From positions 2,604,001 through 2,668,000 of the forward strand of contig QCXZ01000075.1 of NCBI GenBank assembly GCA_025024175.1: 64,000 bases of DNA, given 5' to 3'. Origin of the DNA: Rhyzopertha dominica. Taxonomy: Eukaryota > Arthropoda > Insecta > Coleoptera > Bostrichidae. The translations under genes and the position numbers were made by a program. Shown piece after piece: positions 37,530 to 48,988 of this stretch. The stretch's first letter is position 1. Each line of letters starts with the position of its first letter. A model generated the notes under the pieces. The model was not told the origin of the DNA and searched no databases. It was given only the letters and a program-made list of their open reading frames with translations.

Positions 37530-40500
37530 ATGGACCCTGGTAAGTCATTTGTTGCATGCATTCTTATTTAGTTTAACCAGAAGTTTTATGAAACCAAATA
37601 TTAGTATACCTAAGAAGCTGAATGGTGTGAAAGGTGCACTCATTGTGAAGTAGTCTGCATTAATTAATAAACAGCTTTATCAAATTGCCAGACTATGCTC
37701 ACTTTACATAAAGAAAAGGTTTAAAACAATAAATTGTCTTTGAAAAACCAGCACGGTGGGATATAATGATCCGGGCTTGCTGAAACCAATTATTAATTTA
37801 ATAATTAGACTTGAAAAGGAAAAGTTTGAAAAAGAATTTACATCCATAAAACAATGAGCTTTTAGGGGTACACCGAATGCTTAAACAACATCAAATTCTT
37901 ACACTACGAAACAAATGGTAAAAAAATAAATTTTCTGAAACATCTAAAGATGTGAAAAAAGCATTACGCCAAAAAACTTGGCAACAGTCCAATACACCTT
38001 TGATATTACTAAAACTATAAAGCCGAAGTTCAGATCTAGGTTAGAGATTTTAAATAAAAGCAAAGGAAGCGGACAAAATTTTGCATACAACAGTTCAGTA
38101 CAGTTCTGATGCTCTTTGAAAATAAAGTCGAAACAATCGTGTGAGCTATCTCACAAAACACGTTAAGCAAGGGCAAATTAAAAAATTAGCTTGTTTCCAA
38201 GCTACATTATTAATTAAAAATATTTCACAAGGAGTGCACATTCGAAACCATTCAACTGATTTGTTTGAAATAACTTAAATACACTTAGAGGACCAAAAAA
38301 TGAACCTTTTAAAATAAACTAGAATTTCTACATTCTTTCAGTTTGTTGTTTACAAACTCGTAAATTTCATTAAAAATGCTTACACCTAAGTAACAAAAAA
38401 AAACAGAAGAATAAAATTACGTTTTACGTCTTGTGTTGAAAAGCACTAGTTCCTCTTTAAGATGCTCAAAGTCAAACATACAGTGCACAGAGTTGTAAAA
38501 GAAAATTAGTTATCACTGTTTAGAAGATGAATAAAATTGTAAATCGAACAATTCTAGGTAAACTACAATAAAGATAAGCGGCACCTTTTCTTGTTTCTGA
38601 CAAACTTAAGCAATTTTTTTAATAAATTATTATCACAAGCGATCGTCTTTGATTAATTGTTTTCCTGTCGCTATTCTGTTCACATTTCAGACTTTATTGC
38701 GTATTACTCAGATCGGGGGGATTTGGAACCACAAAGCATAGACACTTCACCTTTCAATACATTAATTTATGCACATGCACATGTAACCTACAATGGGGTC
38801 ATCTATCCGAAAAATCGCAAGCGAGACATAGATGAAGGTAAGTGTTAGGCCTGTAATAAGTAAGAGCATCTGAAATGGACAAACAACAGCATGGAATTTT
38901 ATCCTTAATTGGTTTTATTTTGCTCTACAATATAATACTGAAACGTATCACCCACACAATGCACACAGGCATTCAAATTCTCCCTTCCTCAAAATAAAAA
39001 CAATCTTGGCACCTCGTTTAAAATTATGAAATAAATGGGCATCGTTGGCGGAATTGTATCTTCTAATAATTCTGAAAACGTCTTCTTTGTGGGCTCAATT
39101 TAAAGTATTCCTACCAAAAATAAGATATGAAGAGATGCTAAGATTACAATGTCACTTGCTTGAAGCCAGTCAATCGACTAAATCTTCATACTGTAAACGC
39201 TGATTGTTTAATTCTGACGTTTCGGCATTCATATCGGCGTCTTCCTCAGAACTAGCTCTAAAAGTATTTCTAATTACAAAATTAAACAATCAACGTGTCT
39301 ATCGGGAGTACATCGCTTAGAATATTTACATCGTCGAAACCGTTCAACTTATAATCAATTTCGTGTTTTTCCGATGTCTTAGAGGGATACAAAAAATTTA
39401 CCGCCCTGAAATGGTCAAAAGACCCACGAGTGCAGGTGCTTGTATCCATCGGTGGTATGGAGTTGAACCAGGGCAACTTTTCGTGTATTGCCAATGACAC
39501 CCTCAAGAGGGCTACGTTTTGTGAATCAGCCCTCGATTTCGTCAAAAATTACAGCTTCGACGGTATAGATATTGATTGGGATGCACCTTGCATAAACGGA
39601 GGCCGCCCAACAGATAAAGTAAGTATTTCTGTGTCTGAAAAGTGGAATCATCAAAAAATTCATTTGAATGAGCTGTTTTAAGATCATTTTGTTCTACGTA
39701 TTTGTGGGTATTTTAAACTAGAAACACTCCTTTTTTATTTTAGATAATATTAACACGTAAACTTATGGAATTTGACTTGTTTAGTTTATATCTCATTAGC
39801 AAAAGTAAAAAAGCAAAAGTTAATAACCAACTATCAAATTGACAATGCGCGTTTTTCTTTCAAGGATCTGTATTTTTCTTCAAAATTAAAGCGTAATTTT
39901 TTCGTTACTTTTTGCTGAAAACCTTAATGTCATTGTCTGAATAGCGTCATAATAATTAACGATGATTAGTAAAACTTAAACCTTTATCTACCTATAGTAA
40001 ATTATAATCTGTAAAGTTAGGAGCTCTAGGTTTTATACAGGGTGATAAATTAAGAATGGGCAATCTCTGAACTGGAGATACTACACCCCAAAATATGGTG
40101 ATTGAACTTAACATGCCTCATGTAAATGTTGCAGGTTTAAGAGATACAGGATGTTCTAAGTCAAAGCAAATTGCGAATTTGATGCTAGTAACACCCTGTT
40201 ACTTAAGTAAATTACAATATATCTTTTCTGCCTAACGAGTTATGGCTAAAATGACTAGAAAATCTAACAGGCAGTTCCATTTTCAATAAGAAAGGCACTC
40301 TTGTTTATTTTATATAACTATCAGTGTTTGAGTTATTTGCATTTTAAACATTCAGTGTAAAGACTCCTATAAGCCACCGTTATTACTTTGACTTTTTGTC
40401 AAGTAGGCTTGTGTCAGCACTTATCAATTTTTCTTGTAAAGAAATATTTAACAATTTTACTGTCACTAAGTAAGAGTGTTTATTGTATTTTTCTAATTTA

Positions 40501-43500
40501 CTTAGCATTATTTGTAGTAAAAATTCTAAAATAAAAAAATGCCATGACAATGCATGTTCTAACAGTGAAATGCGTGATATAATTTGTGTTTGTGTTCAGT
40601 CAAATTATAGTGGACTTGTTGCAGCCAGAAAGTATTTAGAAATATACCCAAATATACCCTAGGCATCCGCCTAGTCGAAACAGGGTGTTTTCGTCCTAAA
40701 AGCTTAAATGGTGTTAGAAAAACTATCAACGTCGATGATGATGACGAGGTTTTAGTTCGTGTTTCGAAAATCCAGACATCAGTACTCGTCGGTTAAGCGC
40801 GGCAACAGGAATAAGCCAATCGTCTATCTGGAGAATTTTAAAGAAAGATAATCTCCATCGATATCACTATACTCCTGTCCAAAATTTGTTACGTCAAGAG
40901 TTACCAGTTGGCCTACAGTTTGCTCAATTTATCCTAAGTAAACAAACCGAAAACCAGGATTTTCTTAATAACCTCCTTTTCACCGATGAGGCGACGTTTA
41001 CTAGGCGAAGTGTTTTTAATTGAAAAAAAAACAATCATTTGTGGGACTCCCAAAATTCACATGCTCTAAAGAATGACATTTTCAGCATGAACTCAAGGTA
41101 AATATTTTGTGAGGTGTTATATCTGTTTTTTAATTGGTCGTTTAGAACTTCCTCCTAATCGGAACTTCCTTGACCAAAATTTAAACACACTACTAGAAGA
41201 TGTACCACTAGCCATAAGGTGGAACATGTGGTTTATGCAAGACGGGGCACCGCCACATTTTTTTTCTGTCAGTACGCCAATACCTGAATGAACATTTTCC
41301 TTACCGCTGGATTGGGCGGGGCAGTGAATTTGTTTGCCCACCTAGAAGTCCAGATTTCGACCCTCTAGACTTTTCAATATGGTCACAAATGAAGGACGTG
41401 GTTTGCAAAGAAACAATTAATTCCATCGAAGAATTACGACAGAAAATTCAAGAAGCTGCTAATATTATTAAAAATAATCGACAAATGTTATTTAATATTC
41501 AAAGATCTTTAACAAAGTGTATTGAAGTGGAAAGCGGTCATTTTGAGCATTTACTTGGAAGTTTTCTTTTATTACTATTACTGATTGTAGTTTGTTGCCT
41601 TTACTGTTGTAGTAATTTAAAGGAGTAAATTNATTTNACAACAAAGAANATTCATTAAATGTTTAAAATTCAAATAACTCAAAAACTGATAAGAGTTACA
41701 TGAAATAAACAGGAGTNCCTTTTTNCCAGATGATACTGGTTAAAATCACAAAATTATTGAGAAAATTGAACACTCTGTAAACCTGCAATATTTGTATGAG
41801 GCATTTAAGCTCAACCACCATATTTTAGTGTATAGCATCCCCAGTTTAGAGATTGCCCATTCTTAATTAATCACCCTGTTGCATTATCTCTTTATTTATA
41901 TAACACCCTGTACTGTACCTTGTACCTCACAATTCCTATATTCGTAGATGTTTACATGCTAACAGACTAATACTATAAGAAATCGAGACTACACCTTTTA
42001 TTCTATAATTAATAAGCAGTTATTTCATTTTGTTGGAGTTGATGCTTTCTTAGGAACACTTTGTCATACTGTTGCGAGAGTTGAGGAACACGTTCGGAGA
42101 TAAATATAAGATTTCTGTATCTGTCATTCCTGGTACATGGTATATGGAGAAGTGCTATGATGTTCCGGAAATAGACAAGTGAGCCATCACAAATACATAT
42201 ATGTTTGTTAACTCATAACTTTCTTTGTGTTTTTGTCAGATACGTGGACTATATACTTCTGAAAGCCTACGACATAAGATGGACCTCTACCACACATACC
42301 GCACCGTACGCTCCATTACGGTCCCCAGAACGCAACGATGATGTGGTAAGATTATGCAATCATAATTTTGTTGATTATAAATAATAAAATTTATAGTTTT
42401 GGTCAATAAAGCCTACGATAATGTTTTCGGAAGAATCGCTGTCAATATAAATCACCGACAAAAAATTATGTCGGGATCTTGACTGTTCAAATAATTTAGA
42501 ATTAGTTATATCGAAATTTTCGATGCCTGATTTTATTTACATATTTACATAGTGCATTGCATTGTTTTGTAGTGGAAGTGATTATTTGTATATGATTACT
42601 AACATACAAACATACTACATATAAAAAAACGATTTCAGAGCACAACTGACTATATTTTTGTTAAACTCAGGCATCTACTCTGGAAGCTTGGCTACAATAC
42701 GCCACTTGTTCCAAAGTTTACCTTGGTTTGTCGGCATTCGGAATTACCTATACGTTGACCGGAACAAGAAGTGGTATGGGTGTTCCAGCTAAAGGAATAG
42801 GAAAAGTCGGAAAAATCAGTAAAATACCAGGTCTTCTTCAATACAACGAGGTAAGGTCTGATTTTTCAAGTTATTAACCGGACAATTAGAAATAAAATTC
42901 AAAAATACCAGTAGAAACTTTTAAAAGGTTAAAAAATACATCTATTATAACTTGCTAGTGTCACTTCAATTTGTTTTAGCCTCAATATACCAGGTGATTT
43001 TTTGAAAACTTCACATCTTAAATAACTTTAAATAGAGGAAAAATTTAAAGTTTTGCAAAAACAGGTAAACTTTTGTTTGCAGGGGGACAACTTTTGAGAT
43101 AAGTTTTTAATGGATAGCGCTTACCCTCTTAGCGGGGTAGATACCCCTTCAAAAATTTTATATGAAACTACCCATCTTACGATACATCATTTAAAAGCTT
43201 ATTACACAAGGAGTCTTGCCATGTAATTAGTTTTACTATTTTTTACCCACTGACGGGGTAGTGGGTCAAAAAGTGCATTGTAGCAAGTGGCTTATAAAAT
43301 GGAATATTTTGGACTTTTTTTAACAAAATTTATTGTCTTGCAGTTACAATAAAAATTGTCCTTACTTAAGCCTAAAAAAACTTGTTAAAAAATAATTGTT
43401 ACACCTAAGCAAAATGCCAAAAATACTTAAAATTTTCTTTCGACATTACTTGATATTGCCACTCGACAGTTTATACTGAATTGGCTAAATAATTATCTAC

Positions 43501-46500
43501 TTTGTGTTTCCAATTTTTTGTTTCAACTTTTTGGCTACCTCTTTCGCACGACCATCTTTTTGTTCACATCCCTTTTTATAAATCGCGTGAAATTTTAAAG
43601 TGAGAGTCCAAGTGATAATGGTTTATTCAACTGCCGAAAGGGTAGAAATAATTTTTATTTACGGTGCTGAGCATAGCTGTGCTCGTGCGTCAGCAAGGGT
43701 GTTTAACGAACGGCACCCCGATAAAAATGTTGACGCTAGGTACATTCTCGATCTCGTGCAGAAATTTCAAGACACTGGATCTGTAGTAAACAAAAAGAGG
43801 GCAGGGAATAGAGTCGTTGATGAAATGGCCCAACTTGAAGTACTTGGTCATTTTGCAATGGATCCAACTAGCTCTTTGCGTAACATTTCTACAGCCACTG
43901 GACTTTCTTATTCATCTGTAAGGAAAGTTACAAAACTGCACAAATTCCATCCCTATAAGATGAAAACTCTCCAGGAACTCGGCGAAGATGACTTCGATAG
44001 AAGACTGCAATTTTGCAAAATTATGACAGAAAAGATTATAGTAAATCCAAATCTAATAAAAAATAACTGCTTCAGTGATGAATGCAATTTTTTTTTGAAC
44101 GGCTCTGTAAATAAACATAACGTCAGGTACTGGAGTGACGAAAATCCTTATATTTTTCGACAAGGTCATACACAAGTTCCTCAGAAGCTGAACGTCTGGG
44201 CTGGAATACTTGGCAACGCAATTGTAGGTCCAATTTTGATTGATGGGACGCTAAATGGGGGAATGTATTTAGAATTACTTGATAACGTTATTGATCCTTT
44301 AATCACAGAGCAATTTGAAAACCAACGTGACCCTGAAGGAAATCCAATGTTGGATGAATACGAATTGTTTTACCAACATGATGGAGCCCCACCGCATTAC
44401 GCCATTAATGTGCGAAATTGGTTAAATCATAGATTTCCTCTTCACTGAATTGGTAGGCGTGGAACAATTGGATGGCCGCCACGATCACCCGATTTGACTG
44501 CTTTAGATTTCTTTCTATGGGGTCATTTAAAATCTGTGGTTTACAAAACACAACCTACTAGCCTGGACGATCTGCGAGAAAGAATTATTAACGAGTGCAG
44601 GAGGATTCCACCTGAAACTTCGAGAACCGTCTGTATTATTGTATGGAAAGAGGTGGTGCACATTTTGAGAATCTATTGTAAGGTTTGAATTTTTATGGTT
44701 TTGTTCACACTGTTTTTGGAGTTACAAATAAATAATTTTTCTTTTTCGTGGACATGGACTTTCTAAAAAATTACATGATAAATACTTTAATGTTAATAAT
44801 AATGTTAAAAGAAAATTTTCAGTATTCTGGGAGTTTTTTAAATGTCATATTTTTTACAAGTTGTTTGTTTAAATTTTGGGTTCTCGTAAGGACAAATTTT
44901 ATTTCCGCTCTAAAATAGAATACATTTTGTTGAAGAGTCCAAAATATTCAATTTAATAAGCAACCTGTTTCGTAGGCACTATTAATCTATTACCCCGTCA
45001 ATAAGTTAAACGTGGTAAAACTAATTACATGGCCAGACTCTTTGTGAAATAAGCTTTCAAATGATGTATCACAAGATGGGTAGATCCATTTAAAATTTTT
45101 AAAGGGGTGTCTACCCTGCTCAGAGAGTAAGCGCTATCCATTAAAAACTTATCTCAAAAGTTGCCCCCCTGCAAACAAAAGTTTACCTGTTTTTGCAAAT
45201 TTTTAAATTTTTGCTATATTTAAAGTTATTTAAGGTGTGAAGTTTTCAAAAAATCACCGCGTATAACATTTGTTAAACAGTTCATTTATTTTCAATTGCT
45301 AGTTGCCGAAACTAAATCTTGTGCTCAAGAACTAGTTGTTTTGATGATGCCAACCTTGTTTGTGGATAGTACTGCTTGTTGTTTGGAATTTGCACCTAAT
45401 AACTAAGTCAACTTTATCCATTATCAAATACATTAACTCACACACAGTTCTGTAACATTCTGTTACTTTTTTTGTAGATTTTAGAGTGTCAACGCGAAGG
45501 TGATTGGAGAATAGAGTGGTCTGATGACTTTCAAGTACCGTACATGGTCTCTGGTAACCAATGGGTATCTTACGACAATCCCAGATCAATTGCAATGAAG
45601 GTAAATTGTTATACGAGCCCAAACAACTATAGGTTCGGACACTTGATCTTTTTCAGATTAAATAATTTTTACGATATGTAAAACATATTTTTCAAATTGA
45701 TATTAATATCTTCAAATACAACTATATACATGCTTACTCTGCGGAAAATGCATGAGTAGAAAAACATATCATGTTTAAGAAATTAGTGCTTATTCAACAC
45801 TATAACAAATTCGTTGTCAACTAAATCTTCGGACACTAATGTTATTCATGAGATATTTTAATCAGGGCGGCTATGAAAACAAAACATAATATTGGAAATT
45901 AATGCGACACCGCTTCTGTCAGTTTTGCAGTTAATTTTGTTATGTGCATAATAAATAATGGCTCGAGGAAAAGCGCTGAGTATTGAGTTGCGTAATCTTA
46001 TTGTAAAATTGCGTCTAGATGGTAAGAGTGGGCGAAAAATCGCAAAAGATCTCGATTTACCTGTGTCAAGTGTTGCTGACATTATCAAAAAATATTCACC
46101 AAGTGGTTCTGTTGCAATTGGAAAAAGCACTGGACGAAAACGGATAATTAATGACAGAGATGTTCGAGTTTTAATTAGCATCGCAAAGGAAAATCGCCGG
46201 AGTAGTCTACGAGATTTAAATGCAATATGGTCAGAAAGAATAAAGAAAAGAGCTTCTACAGAGACTACTCGTAAATACCTCAGAAAGCGGGGCTATAAAT
46301 TTTATAAAGTAAGTTTAAGAGGTAAGTCTCTTGTACTCAAAAAGTAAAATTATATTAATTATTCAACAGGCAAAAGAAAAACCACTGCTGACTATCCGCC
46401 AGAAACAAAATCGACTAAAATGGGCAAAACAAAGACAAAATTATGAACAAAGACAATGGAACAGCATCATTTTTAGTGATGAGTCAAAATTTGATGTATG

Positions 46501-47612
46501 CGTCGGTTAAGTTTCCTGCTAGTGTTATGATCTGGGGATGTATGTCTTCGAAAGGTGTTGGATCTTTGCATTTTATAGATGGTACTGTGAACGCCCAAAA
46601 ATACATTGATATATTGAGAACCAATTTACTCCCATCAGTAGAAATTTTAGTTGATGATGGCGAATGGACTTTTCAACAGGACGGCGCATCTTCGCATACC
46701 GCGAAAATTACAAAACAATGGTTTCAAGACAACTCTATTAACGTTCTGGACTGGCCCTCCAGTAACCCGGATCTTAATCCTATAGAGAATCTTTGGGCCA
46801 TAATGAAAAGAAAGCTAAGAAAGGATCCCCAAAGAAATATTGAAGGTTTGAAACAAAAAATTTCGGAAATCTGGGAATCTATAACTGCAGAGGACTGTCA
46901 AAATCTGTTAAATACAATGTCTGACCGAATAAAGGCAGTAATTAAAGCCAAAGGAGATGTAACTTAATATTAAGGTAGTCTGTCCGAATATTTAGTTGAC
47001 AACGAATTTGTTATAGTGTTGAATAAGCACTAATTTCTTAAACATAATATGTTTTTCTACTCATGTATTTTCCAAAGAGTAAACCTGTATATAGTTGTAT
47101 TTGATGATAGTAATATAAATTTGAAAATTATGTTCTACATATCGTAAAAATTACTTACTCTCAAAAATATGANGTGTCCGAACCTATAGTTGTTTGGGGT
47201 CGTATTCGGTNATGGTGAAGCATTTCCAGTTAATGCGTATCATCTCGCTGTTAGGATTCTCAATTAATCAAATTGTAAATCCAAATTAAGGTCTAAGATG
47301 GCAGGCTTGTAACTATAAAAATCGTTCGTTATTTTGCTTTTAAAATGACTCTAGTAAACAATAATAAAGTCGCTAGGAAAAGAAGCAGAAAAAATTGCTC
47401 GTAGAAAAGTAAAGGAAAACTGTTTTCTTGGTTAGTGTTAGCCAGAATGTTTCCACTGTCTGTTTGTTTACTTCATTGTCCTATTTCAGGCAGCCTATGC
47501 AAGTAGTAGAGGTTTAGCTGGATTCATGTTGTGGACCCTAAATGGAGATGATCCAGAGGGAAAGTACGGTGAAAAATATCCTTTAACAAAGGCTGCGAAA
47601 CGCAATTTTTAG
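37530..47612 (+). CDS. GH18 chitinase-like protein, 8 exons, 349 aa, catalytic Glu position is Asp
   Basis: Exons are 37530-37539, 38691-38837, 39383-39618, 42054-42178, 42240-42345, 42671-42850, 45478-45600 and 47490-47612. All have GT/AG borders, the phases agree and the sum is 1050 nt. The protein follows the GH18 barrel: DFIAYYSDRGDLEP (strand 1), LVSIGG at 72-77, FDGIDIDWD at 111-119, YVDYILLKAYD at 174-184, LGLSAFG, PGLLQYNE, WVSYDNPRSIAMK and GFMLWTLNGDD near 320-330. The usual motif is DGxDxDWE, whose Glu is the proton donor; here residue 119 is Asp, so chitinase activity is doubtful and a chitin-binding or lectin-like role is possible. Exon 1 (ATGGACCCTG, then GTAAGT) is the least certain; it fits the phase but gives no signal peptide, whereas the family is normally secreted. 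A missed signal exon is possible. AATAAA lies at 47686. Confidence 0.82.
39198..39294. repeat. Short inverted-repeat element in a chitinase intron
   Basis: GCTGATTGTTTAATTCTGAC near 39199 and its partial inverse AAATTAAACAATCAACG near 39278 bracket GACGTTTCGGC and TCTTCCTCAGAAC. Phrases of this kind occur in insect repeats, including Penelope-like element ends. The family is uncertain. Confidence 0.35.
40038..41878 (+). mobile_element. Decayed DD41D-type mariner in a chitinase intron
   Basis: Terminal inverted repeats of about 100 bp bound it. The left end starts CAGGGTGATAAATTAAGAAT after a TA at 40036-40037. The right end reads inwards as CAGGGTGATTAATTAAGAAT, but the following dinucleotide is TT, a decayed target. 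Transposase fragments lie in the sense direction. The end sequence CAGGGTGAT is shared with the other DD41D copies here, although the internal sequence differs. Confidence 0.85.
40600..41590 (+). pseudogene. DD41D-type mariner transposase pseudogene
   Basis: Fragments in order are SGLVAARKYLEIYP, NPDISTRRLSAATGISQSSI (helix-turn-helix region), LLFTDEATFTR (first Asp), WFMQDGAPPHFF (second Asp), then after a frame change in a T run VRQYLNEHFPYRWIGRG and PPRSPDFDPLDFSIW (third Asp). It ends with SIEELRQKIQEAANIIKNN. The spacing between the second and third Asp is close to 41, allowing for the T-run indel. Several stops and frame changes make it inactive. The frame 41389-41628 is its last part read through into non-coding sequence. 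Confidence 0.82.
42990..45261 (+). mobile_element. DD41D mariner-like element, copy 2 (complete, 2272 bp)
   Basis: It lies in the intron between chitinase exons 6 and 7. The ends read CCAGGTGATTTTTTG (left) and CGCGGTGATTTTTTG (right, inwards), flanked by TA at 42988-42989 and 45262-45263. Terminal inverted repeats are about 270-275 bp (42990-43264 and 44992-45261). It encodes one transposase on the + strand and is highly similar to copy 1 at 1-1326. Confidence 0.92.
43618..44700 (+). pseudogene. DD41D mariner transposase, disabled by a stop and a deletion
   Basis: The likely start is ATG 43618 (MVYSTAERVEIIFIYG); the GTG at 43600 is in the same frame but unlikely. An N-terminal helix-turn-helix domain is followed by FSDE, YQHDGAPPH and a third-Asp block. 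Two lesions are visible against copy 1. A TGG-type codon became TGA at 44446-44448, and a 22-bp deletion after CCTGAAACT (about 44619) shifts the frame before the C-terminus. The frame restarts unchanged after the nonsense codon (44494 on). The element therefore needs transposase from another copy. Confidence 0.88.
45614..47202 (+). mobile_element. Tc1-like element with IR/DR ends, copy in a chitinase intron (1589 bp)
   Basis: Inserted at TA (45612-45613 and 47203-47204), 13 nt after the donor of chitinase exon 7. Terminal inverted repeats are about 225 bp. Each carries an outer TTCGGACAC and an inner TCGGACA motif about 200 bp apart, the IR/DR arrangement of Sleeping Beauty-like Tc1 elements. 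Both repeats contain TTAGTGCTTATTCAACAC. Confidence 0.9.
45958..46967 (+). pseudogene. Tc1 (DD34E) transposase with a small intron and an internal deletion
   Basis: Exon 1 (45958-46308) begins MARGKALSIELRNLIVKLRL, with a paired helix-turn-helix DNA-binding domain and a GRKR hook near residue 60. A likely intron at 46309-46369 (GTAAGT...CAACAG) joins it to AKEKPLLTIRQ and SIIFSDESKFD (first Asp). The frame then hits TAA near 46508, and VKFPASVMIWGCMSS continues in another frame, so the sequence between these blocks is deleted. The rest is intact: FQQDGASSHTA (second Asp) and NPDLNPIENLW (Glu), with 34 residues between. It ends at 46967. It cannot make active enzyme. Confidence 0.87.
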
Positions 47613-47699
47613 TCAATAATATCATATTCTTAATCGTCAGCTTTTTTTATTCAATATAATACAAACGAACATGACGTTACCAATTAATAAATTAAGGTA

Positions 47700-48115
47700 C
47701 AACAGCCAAAATTTACATGAACCTACGTATTTAGTAAAAAAAAGCTTCTTTTGTTGATGTAACCTATAAAAAATATGCAGTTCGGTGCTATAGATTTCTT
47801 TAACGTCCAAATAACTTGATTTTTATTAAAATTGGTTGTAATGGTTCTATATTTTTTGTGTGCTTTTAAATGTTGTAATGTTATGGAGTATCTCGTTTCT
47901 CTATTAAAATGTATGTCGAAATTGTTTAATTAATAAATACTTTTACCACACTGCAGTATTTTTGGAAGTATAATACATTAAATAATTCGATACTTAGTGT
48001 TACCCTACAACTAAACCATGTTAAAGACATAATTAAAGAGCATATCAGGACAATTTCATTAATATTATGTTGAGATATTACTAATAATATAATGTTATCA
48101 AGGAAACCGGACACA
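47700..48115. other. Intergenic sequence after the chitinase-like gene
   Basis: AT-rich between the convergent chitinase-like gene and the receptor relic. Nothing was recognised. Confidence 0.4.
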
Positions 48116-48121
48116 GTATCG

Positions 48122-48478
48122 CTAAATAATTGATAGCAGGGGCAAAGCGTTGAAGAATTGTTGGAAAATTATTTTCAAATTTATCGAACTCTCGAGTGGT
48201 ATTCTTTGACGCAACAAACACAAGCACTCTTTCAGTACTATAACTTTTCCCATCTTAGTGTTTTTACATATATTTTCATTGATCTTGTTACCGATTTCAT
48301 CGAGTGAAGTCGTACAGAATTTTGTTTCACTCATTTTTAGTATAGTTTGATGACAGACGTCAAGCCAACAGCGAGAATTTGCTCTTGTGAAAATTTCNAC
48401 TATAATTGTGTTTTGATGTGTATAGAAAACCAAGTTTGTGAAAATACAAAAAATAATTCTTACTAATGTATTCCTCAA
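48122..48478 (-). pseudogene. Possible gustatory receptor C-terminal relic
   Basis: The minus-strand frame reads SRCWLDVCHQTILKMSETKF, then KECLCLLRQRIPLESS. These resemble the last intracellular loop and the FxLQLxxQKI block of insect gustatory receptors. Past a frame change another frame gives FAPAINYLAIL, resembling the last helix before the QF end. It is followed by no proper QF signature and contains one undetermined base. It sits just downstream of the receptor gene on the same strand, as expected for a decayed tandem neighbour. The call is inference from weak pattern agreement. Confidence 0.35.
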
Positions 48479-48988
48479 GGGACATTACACAGCTCGAAAT
48501 ATGGCCGTTACTACGTTTTTTCCTGACGATAAATCAATTATTATTATTATAAAGGCTGAAATTTAATAATTTTAATGTGCCCTAGTGAAACTATGTAGAG
48601 CACTCCATTTTTATTTAAATTCTGAAAAATTTGGTTTTTTGAAATATATTATTAACGTTGATTGATGTTTTACTTCGGCTTTGTGCTCGTATGATTCCAG
48701 TAGTGTATTAAGTTTAATTATTTAAAAATTTGATTAACATGCATTTTACTCTTAAATTAACTGCAATATAAAATTCACTTAGTTTAGACATAAAAAACTT
48801 CATTGAAATAATAAAATGCCACAAAGCAACAATATCTATTAATATATTTTACAGTGTATTGTGCTTTTCGGCCCACAAGAACCGTCTACTACCTAACTTG
48901 CTTCTAAATAGGGCACAGTTAAATGTGAAGGTCAACATTATCAAACAATAAAATAGCAAAATTCAGGAACAGATTACGAATATTTGTC

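Noticed and set aside
39282..39545. 87-codon minus-strand frame over chitinase exon 3
   Set aside because: It is the shadow of the + strand GH18 exon with FDGIDIDWD.
45858..46181. 107-codon minus-strand frame
   Set aside because: It is the antisense of the Tc1 transposase exon 1.
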